DNA of 64,000 nt, taken from positions 1 through 64,000 of the forward strand of contig JAVWJP010000008.1 of assembly GCA_036638975.1 (NCBI GenBank), in the 5' to 3' direction. The stretch is from JAVWJP01 sp036638975. Its GTDB lineage: Bacteria; Bacillota; Clostridia; Oscillospirales; Ruminococcaceae. The translations under genes and the position numbers were made by a program. Shown piece by piece: positions 59,176-64,000 of the stretch; the stretch's first letter is position 1, and each line of letters begins with the position of its first letter. Below the pieces are notes generated by a model. It had not been told where the DNA came from, ran no database searches, and saw only the letters and a program-made list of their open reading frames with translations.

Positions 59176-59748
59176 ATGAATCTTCCAAATAAGCTTACGG
59201 TGCTTCGCATGGCTTTAGTGCCTGTATTTGTGGTTTTTATGTTTGCAGACGGCATTGCTAACAATTATATTATCGCGTTTTTTATATTTATTGTGGCATC
59301 TTTTACCGATATGCTTGACGGACAGATTGCGCGCAAAAATAATCTGGTTACAGATTTTGGCAAATTTATGGACCCGCTTGCCGATAAAATTTTGGTTATG
59401 AGCGCCATGCTTTGCCTTGTGCAGATGAAATATGTGCCGGCGTGGGTGGTAATAGTTATATTATCGCGCGAGTTTTTGGTCACCTCTTTGCGGCTTATTG
59501 CGGCGGGGCAGGGCACTGTTATTGCCGCCGACAAGCTGGGTAAATACAAAACAGTGTGCCAAATGGCATGGCTGGGGCTTGCGCTTATATCGGCTTGGGT
59601 TTACGATATTGGTGTGGGGTCTGTACAGCTTGCAGACACTATGCTTATGCTATGTAATGGTTTAATGTGGCTCTCGCTTATATTAACTGTTGTTTCGGGC
59701 GTAAATTATGTTGTAAAAAATAAAAATTGCATCAGCACAATGAAGTAA
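59176..59748 (+). CDS. pgsA: CDP-diacylglycerol-glycerol-3-phosphate 3-phosphatidyltransferase
   Basis: Membrane enzyme that commits CDP-diacylglycerol to phosphatidylglycerol. 190 residues with about five membrane segments. The CDP-alcohol phosphotransferase motif D-G-x2-A-R-x8-G-x3-D-x3-D reads DGQIARKNNLVTDFGKFMD plus PLAD near 46-68. Start MNLPNKLTVLRM is characteristic. ATG chosen behind AGGGGG. Confidence 0.95.
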   Translation: MNLPNKLTVLRMALVPVFVVFMFADGIANNYIIAFFIFIVASFTDMLDGQIARKNNLVTDFGKFMDPLADKILVMSAMLCLVQMKYVPAWVVIVILSREFLVTSLRLIAAGQGTVIAADKLGKYKTVCQMAWLGLALISAWVYDIGVGSVQLADTMLMLCNGLMWLSLILTVVSGVNYVVKNKNCISTMK

Positions 59749-59770
59749 AGATTACTGAGGAGAAAAGCAA

Positions 59771-61177
59771 ATGAAAGTATACAACACATTGACAAGGCAA
59801 AAAGAGGAGCTTATACCCATTAAGGCGGGCGAGATTAAAATGTATGCCTGCGGACCTACCGTCTACAATTTTATACACATAGGTAACGCTCGCCCTATAT
59901 GTGTGTTTGACGTTTTGCGCCGTTACCTTGAGTACCGCGGCAACAAGGTAAGCTTTGTGCAAAATTTTACCGATATTGATGATAAGCTTATAAAAAAAGC
60001 GGCCGAAGAAGGTATTACAGTTGCCGAAGTTGCCGAGAGATATATAAAAGAGTACGAAACCGATGCCAAAGGTCTTGGCGTTTTGCCTGCCACCTTTCAC
60101 CCGCGCGCAACCGAGAACATAGCAGAAATTATTCGCATAGTAAGCGAGCTTTGCGAAAAAGGCTTTGCCTACGCCGTAAATGGTGATGTTTATTTTCGCA
60201 CCAAAAAGGACGAGGGCTATGGCAAGCTTTCGCATATGCCGCTTGAGGACTTGGACGCGGGCAACCGCATAGATGTAAGCGAGCAAAAAGAGGACGCTAT
60301 GGATTTCGTCCTTTGGAAGGCGGCAAAGCCGGGGGAACCCTCTTGGCATTCACCGTGGGGTGAGGGCAGACCGGGCTGGCATATAGAATGCACGGCGATG
60401 ATATATAAATATCTGGGCGAAACTATAGATATACATTGCGGCGGGCAGGACTTAATCTTCCCGCACCACGAAAACGAGATTGCGCAGGCAGAGTGCTGCT
60501 CAGGGCATGAATATGTGCATTATTGGATGCACAACGGTTATATAAATGTGGACAACCGCAAGATGAGCAAGAGCCTTAATAACTTTTTTACAACGCGGGC
60601 GGTTGCCGAAAAATACGGCTATGAGCCTATAAAATTTATGATGCTGCAAGCACATTACCGCAGCCCCATCAACTACAGCATAGAGGTTATAGAGCAGTGC
60701 ACAGCGGCGCTTGACCGCCTGCATACTTGCCGCGATAATTTAGATTTTGCGCTTAAAGCTGCCGCAGAAAGCGCAACTGAGGGCGAAGCCGTGCTTATGG
60801 CACAGTTACCTGCACGGCGCGAGCAGTTTATTGCGGCAATGGACGATGACCTTAACACCGCCGACGGAATAGCGGCGTTGTTTGACTTGGCGCGAGATAT
60901 AAATACAGCCGTTGTTCAGCCGCGCAGTGCAGAGTACCTAAATGCCGCTGCCGCTATGTTTGACGAGCTTTGCGCTGTGCTGGGATTACTTTACAACAGG
61001 TGCGAAAAAAACCTTGGCAGCTTAGAGGACGAGGTAGAAGCGCTTATAACAAAGCGTGCCGAGGCGCGCAAAAACAAAGACTATAAGCTGTCTGACGAAA
61101 TTCGCGACAAGCTTAAAGACATGGGCGTAGTGCTGGAGGATACACCGCAGGGTGTAAAGTGGCAGCTTATTAAATAA
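59771..61177 (+). CDS. cysS: Cysteinyl-tRNA synthetase
   Basis: 468-residue class I synthetase. Zinc ligands are Cys27 in MYACGPTVYN, then a Cys/His/Glu set in HCGGQDLIFPHHENE. The signature sequences are HIGNA (the HIGH motif) near 36-40 and KMSKS near 265-269. The C-terminal helical anticodon part ends normally. No T-box leader is present, and it lies 22 bases after pgsA in the rimO-pgsA-cysS run. Confidence 0.97.
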   Translation: MKVYNTLTRQKEELIPIKAGEIKMYACGPTVYNFIHIGNARPICVFDVLRRYLEYRGNKVSFVQNFTDIDDKLIKKAAEEGITVAEVAERYIKEYETDAKGLGVLPATFHPRATENIAEIIRIVSELCEKGFAYAVNGDVYFRTKKDEGYGKLSHMPLEDLDAGNRIDVSEQKEDAMDFVLWKAAKPGEPSWHSPWGEGRPGWHIECTAMIYKYLGETIDIHCGGQDLIFPHHENEIAQAECCSGHEYVHYWMHNGYINVDNRKMSKSLNNFFTTRAVAEKYGYEPIKFMMLQAHYRSPINYSIEVIEQCTAALDRLHTCRDNLDFALKAAAESATEGEAVLMAQLPARREQFIAAMDDDLNTADGIAALFDLARDINTAVVQPRSAEYLNAAAAMFDELCAVLGLLYNRCEKNLGSLEDEVEALITKRAEARKNKDYKLSDEIRDKLKDMGVVLEDTPQGVKWQLIK

Positions 61178-61224
61178 GATGCTTTGTGACCGGCATAATT
61201 TAATTAACAATGGAGGCATTTATT

Positions 61225-61554
61225 GTGGAAAGCTTTAGCGCAGATGAAATAAGAACGGGTAAAATTTACAGCATATGTGCGTACCTTGGTATACTTGTGC
61301 TTGTCCCCATTTTGGCGGCGCGTCAAAACCGTTTTGCAATGTACCATGCCAATCAGGGCTTGGTGCTGCTTGGCTTTTCGCTGCTTTGCAATGTTATAGA
61401 CTGGCTTGGCAAGTTTAATGTGCCATTTGCGGGCTTAGTGGGCAGTGTCGGCTGGCTTTTGTGGATAATTTTTGTGGTGATGGGAATAATTAATGTGATA
61501 AACGGTGTAGCAAAGCCACTGCCGATTATAGGGCAGATAAGTATTATAAAATGA
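61225..61554 (+). CDS. Small four-helix membrane protein (DUF4870/Tic20-like)
   Basis: 109 residues. It opens with KIYSICAYLGILVLVPILAARQNRFAMYHANQGLVLLGFSLL, the short-loop H-x-x-Q pattern of DUF4870-type proteins, and has further helices near 40-62, 72-95 and at the C-terminus. Function unknown. The GTG at 61225 is eight bases behind GGAGG; the ATG at 61210 overlaps that site and is rejected as start. Confidence 0.72.
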   Translation: MESFSADEIRTGKIYSICAYLGILVLVPILAARQNRFAMYHANQGLVLLGFSLLCNVIDWLGKFNVPFAGLVGSVGWLLWIIFVVMGIINVINGVAKPLPIIGQISIIK

Positions 61555-61621
61555 CCTTGCTTTAAAACAAGCAGTTAGGTAAATTTTTTTAAAGACTGTT
61601 TTTCTACACGCATATAAACAT

Positions 61622-61668
61622 AAAAATGCGGCGTGCTTCAAAAAAAAGATGAAGCGCGCCGCATTAGC
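61622..61668. terminator. Bidirectional terminator between convergent genes
   Basis: AATGCGGCGTGCTTCA and TGAAGCGCGCCGCATT form a 16-base stem with one G-U. It closes the cysS run on one strand and the sortase-SpoIID gene on the other. Confidence 0.85.
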
Positions 61669-61679
61669 TTTGCCCTGCT

Positions 61680-64000
61680 TTACCCAACGGTACAGCCGGG
61701 GTAATAATGCTCTAAAATCTCTACATAGCTGCTGCCCTGCTTTGCCATGGCGTTGGCGCCGTGTTGGCTCATGCCCACGCCGTGCCCGTAGCCATAGGTG
61801 GTAAACACTACCTTCTCGCCGACAAATTCCCAGTCAAAGGCAGAGCTTCTAAGCCCAAAGATATTTTCACGAAATGCCCTGCCGCTGCTTAACTTTTTGT
61901 TGCCCACTAAAATTTTGGCGTTGTAGCCGCCGCCAGTTTTGCTCTCTACCTTAAACCATTCGTCGTCGGGAACATCGGTAAGGTCTATGCCGTATGCCGA
62001 ATATATTCTGTCTATAACGTCGCTTCGGCTAAAGCTTTTTGTCGCCCTGTAGCCGGGCTCGTTTTCGTCCCATATGCTTTCTACATTTTGGTTGTGGCAT
62101 GGCAGAGAGCCGCCCCAAACCTCTTTTGCGGTGTTTGTTGTACCTGCCGAAATAGAAAAAAAGTACGCGTCCACAGTTTTGCCGTTAAGCCTTATGGTTT
62201 GTCCCCAAACTGCGCTTACCGCGTTTTTAACGGCATTGTTTGGGGTTCTGCGCGCCATTCCGTTTATATCGCACCCACGCGAAACCAGTCTGCTTGTCAT
62301 TGCAACAGCCTGTGCTTTAAGCGCCTCTGGCTTAAAGGTGCCGCCTGTTTCGTTCATAGTCATTTGGCATATTGCATCATATGCTTCCATTTCGCTGCCG
62401 TTTATGTACACGGTGTCGCTGCGCCCTATTGCGCCGCCGTCCACCGCAAATTCTTCTTCGCTTTGCCGTTCGTCCTTTTGTGACGAGCTTTTTGAGCTTG
62501 CAGGCAGAAGCTCAAACTCTATTTCATCAAGGCTTTCGCTGCTCGTGCTTTCGCTGCTCGTGCTTTTGCTGCTTGTGCTTTCGCTGCTTGTGCTTTCGCT
62601 GCTAGTGCTTTCGCTGCTAGTGCTTTCGCTGCTAGTGCTTTCGCTGCTCGTGCTTTTGCTGCTTGTGCTTTCGCTGCTTGTGCTTTTGCTGCTTGTGCTT
62701 TCGCTGCTTGTGCTTTCGCTGCTTGTGCTTTCGCTGCTTGTGCTTTCGCTGCTCGTGCTTTCGCTGCTCGTGCTTTTGCTGCTCGTGCTCTCACTGCTTG
62801 TGCTTTTACTGCTCGTGCTTGACTGTGAAGGCTTTGCATAGTATTGTCCGGGCATCAGCGGGTTTGGGTTAAGCTTGGCGGCAGAGGTGTTTACCTCAGG
62901 GCTCTCCCCTGCCCTAACCTTGCGCCCTATAACTACAAGCCGCGCTATGCGCTCGCCTGTAACAGGGTCGCGGAAGGAATAATCGCAGGTGGAAAGTGTA
63001 ATAAATTTATCTGTCGTTTTTACATCTACGCCTGTGTTTATAAGGGTACGCCTGTTAATCTTTTCTATAAAGTCTTTTGTTTCGGCACTGCTTTTTGGGT
63101 TTATAAAATTATGATAATCAAAGTTTGGGTCGTTGGCGGTAGTTAGTACCACTGCCGCTATTTTATACTTGCCTTCTCTGTACACGCTGTCAAATTGTAT
63201 GACTGGGTGCGCTTTATAATAACTTAAATCTTTATAGTTTATAAGCTCTCCAAAAATTTGCCCATCTGTCATGTTGTGCCCATAGATGAGCGTATTTGTG
63301 CTTTCTTTTTTAAGGTCAACGCGAAAATCTAAAAAAGGCACGCCGTGCTTGTCGTCCTTTTTGTAGAAGGTTCTGCGCAGGTAATAGCTGTTGTCATCTG
63401 CCTGTACAATGGCATATTTAAGCGGCGTATCCGCTATTTCTATTCTTCCTGCGACATCTTTGTTGATGTTCCACCATGGTATGAACTTTGCAAGGTATTC
63501 GGCGGGATAGCCCTCGGGACGAGAGCTGTCGTCGGCAGTGACAAGCATATTCTCCATAGAGCTTACCATGCCCTTGTTTGCCTGTGACGAATAAAAATAG
63601 TTTGCTATATATGTGCCTGAGCAAACAAGTACAAGCAGTGATATGCACAGTATTGTTTTGCGGATAATATCGCCCCTGCTGTCGCCCCTCCAAGGCACTA
63701 CGTTTTGTATAAACGAGTGCTTGCGTGAGGTATCCTGCTTAAAAGCTGTAAGCTGTGTTCCGTTTGCGGGCAGTACGGCGGTGCTTAGCTTGTCGCGGAT
63801 TTCGGAAACAGCGGGGGTACAGATAACCTGTGCCATGGTTTGGCTTTGCGCCCGTGCTGTAACGCGCAAAAGCAGACCGCGCCCCATGGGGTATATTGCC
63901 ACAGAGGGGTTTTGGCTTTGCATAAGCTCGTCCAGATATTTTGTGACTGCGGCGATGCTTAGCCCCTCTACTCCAATGTCTGTATAGACTATTTCATCTT
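61680..64000 (-). CDS. Class B sortase fused to a SpoIID/LytB domain by a Ser-rich repeat linker (5' end beyond the window)
   Basis: The frame is open to the window edge, giving at least 772 residues. Numbering from the Met at 63923: about 88 cytoplasmic residues, one membrane helix at 89-108, and a class B sortase domain with His216 in LIYGHNM, Cys313 in TLSTCDYSF and the Arg at 328. Then 19 repeats of STSSE or STSSK. A SpoIID/LytB domain follows from about 500, with the Glu of MTMNETGGTF, KAQAVAMTSRL and the end motif YGHGVGMSQHG. Sortases join proteins to wall or to each other; SpoIID-type domains cut glycan strands. Upstream of Met 1 the frame continues DEIVYTDIGVEGLS, so the true start is probably outside. 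Confidence 0.85.
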   Translation of the reverse strand, partial: DEIVYTDIGVEGLSIAAVTKYLDELMQSQNPSVAIYPMGRGLLLRVTARAQSQTMAQVICTPAVSEIRDKLSTAVLPANGTQLTAFKQDTSRKHSFIQNVVPWRGDSRGDIIRKTILCISLLVLVCSGTYIANYFYSSQANKGMVSSMENMLVTADDSSRPEGYPAEYLAKFIPWWNINKDVAGRIEIADTPLKYAIVQADDNSYYLRRTFYKKDDKHGVPFLDFRVDLKKESTNTLIYGHNMTDGQIFGELINYKDLSYYKAHPVIQFDSVYREGKYKIAAVVLTTANDPNFDYHNFINPKSSAETKDFIEKINRRTLINTGVDVKTTDKFITLSTCDYSFRDPVTGERIARLVVIGRKVRAGESPEVNTSAAKLNPNPLMPGQYYAKPSQSSTSSKSTSSESTSSKSTSSESTSSESTSSESTSSESTSSESTSSKSTSSESTSSKSTSSESTSSESTSSESTSSESTSSESTSSKSTSSESTSSESLDEIEFELLPASSKSSSQKDERQSEEEFAVDGGAIGRSDTVYINGSEMEAYDAICQMTMNETGGTFKPEALKAQAVAMTSRLVSRGCDINGMARRTPNNAVKNAVSAVWGQTIRLNGKTVDAYFFSISAGTTNTAKEVWGGSLPCHNQNVESIWDENEPGYRATKSFSRSDVIDRIYSAYGIDLTDVPDDEWFKVESKTGGGYNAKILVGNKKLSSGRAFRENIFGLRSSAFDWEFVGEKVVFTTYGYGHGVGMSQHGANAMAKQGSSYVEILEHYYPGCTVG
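62535..62819. repeat. 15-bp in-frame tandem repeat, 19 units
   Basis: Nineteen units of 15 bp encode STSSE (14 units) or STSSK (5 units) in the linker of the sortase-SpoIID protein. Third-codon positions vary between units, so part of the array is old. Length is likely to vary between strains. Confidence 0.95.

Noticed and set aside
62535..62819. Array-like short repeats suggesting a CRISPR
   Set aside because: The 15-bp units have no spacers and encode STSSE/STSSK in frame within a large protein.

Overview
The window is a replication-origin region of a low-to-mid GC, endospore-forming Firmicute. The most likely group is the class Clostridia, close to Oscillospirales/Ruminococcaceae. I infer this from: the classical order parB-parA-noc-rsmG-mnmG-mnmE-jag-yidC-yidD-rnpA-rpmH / dnaA-dnaN-yaaA-recF-remB-gyrB-gyrA; spore genes (spoVAC-AD-AE, gpr, spoIIP); AGGAGG-type ribosome binding sites with frequent TTG and GTG starts; and a type III glutamine synthetase beside asnA. 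I had only the sequence. Family names come from recognising motifs, not from searches.

Layout. Positions 1-2330 are an AT-richer, decaying accessory tract lying against a tRNA-Glu/tRNA-Met pair. It holds a SpoVG-family protein with a 16-codon coupled leader ORF, a 38-residue ORF, two gene stubs and a 445-residue unknown protein whose start region lies in a perfect 13-bp inverted repeat. From 2.8 to 17.1 kb all genes run leftward, away from the origin: guaB, a flavin reductase, an acyl-ACP thioesterase, parB, parA, noc, rsmG, mnmG, mnmE, jag, yidC, yidD, rnpA and rpmH. The mnmG-mnmE gap is filled by 2.2 copies of a 333-bp hairpin-rich tandem repeat. The origin lies on both sides of dnaA, with divergent DnaA-box-like sites around the dnaA promoter and a DnaA-trio-like tract plus AT-rich DNA before dnaN. 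From 17.5 to 28.9 kb genes run rightward: dnaA to gyrA, spoVA and a 55-residue ORF. Two perfect parS sites lie left of the origin. One abuts the -35 box of the parA promoter and one is inside mnmG. A one-mismatch copy on the right overlaps a start codon.

From 28.9 to 38 kb the strands are mixed: a 50-residue membrane peptide, rpsT, gpr, spoIIP, a secreted 104-residue protein, and a leftward asnA-glnN-oppA-like-TVP38 group. From 38 to 61.5 kb almost everything runs rightward: a ChrB-N protein, an acetyltransferase, murD, two M42 peptidases, a second acetyltransferase, a PLP enzyme of the aluminium-resistance family, comEC, holA, rnmV, an MBOAT/DHHW-like pair, a YgiQ radical SAM protein, an MBL-fold protein with its DUF3006 partner, galE, recA (with a LexA box), recX, rimO, pgsA, cysS and a small membrane protein.

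The window ends in a leftward gene, cut by the edge, that fuses a class B sortase to a SpoIID/LytB domain through 19 pentapeptide repeats.

Most notable: (1) the sortase-SpoIID fusion; (2) adjacent MBOAT and DHHW-like proteins that have both lost the catalytic residues of their families; (3) the 333-bp structured tandem repeat; (4) a ComEC whose C-terminal domain lacks the metal-binding motif while a separate MBL protein downstream keeps it; (5) the parS layout; (6) a structured leader before noc.
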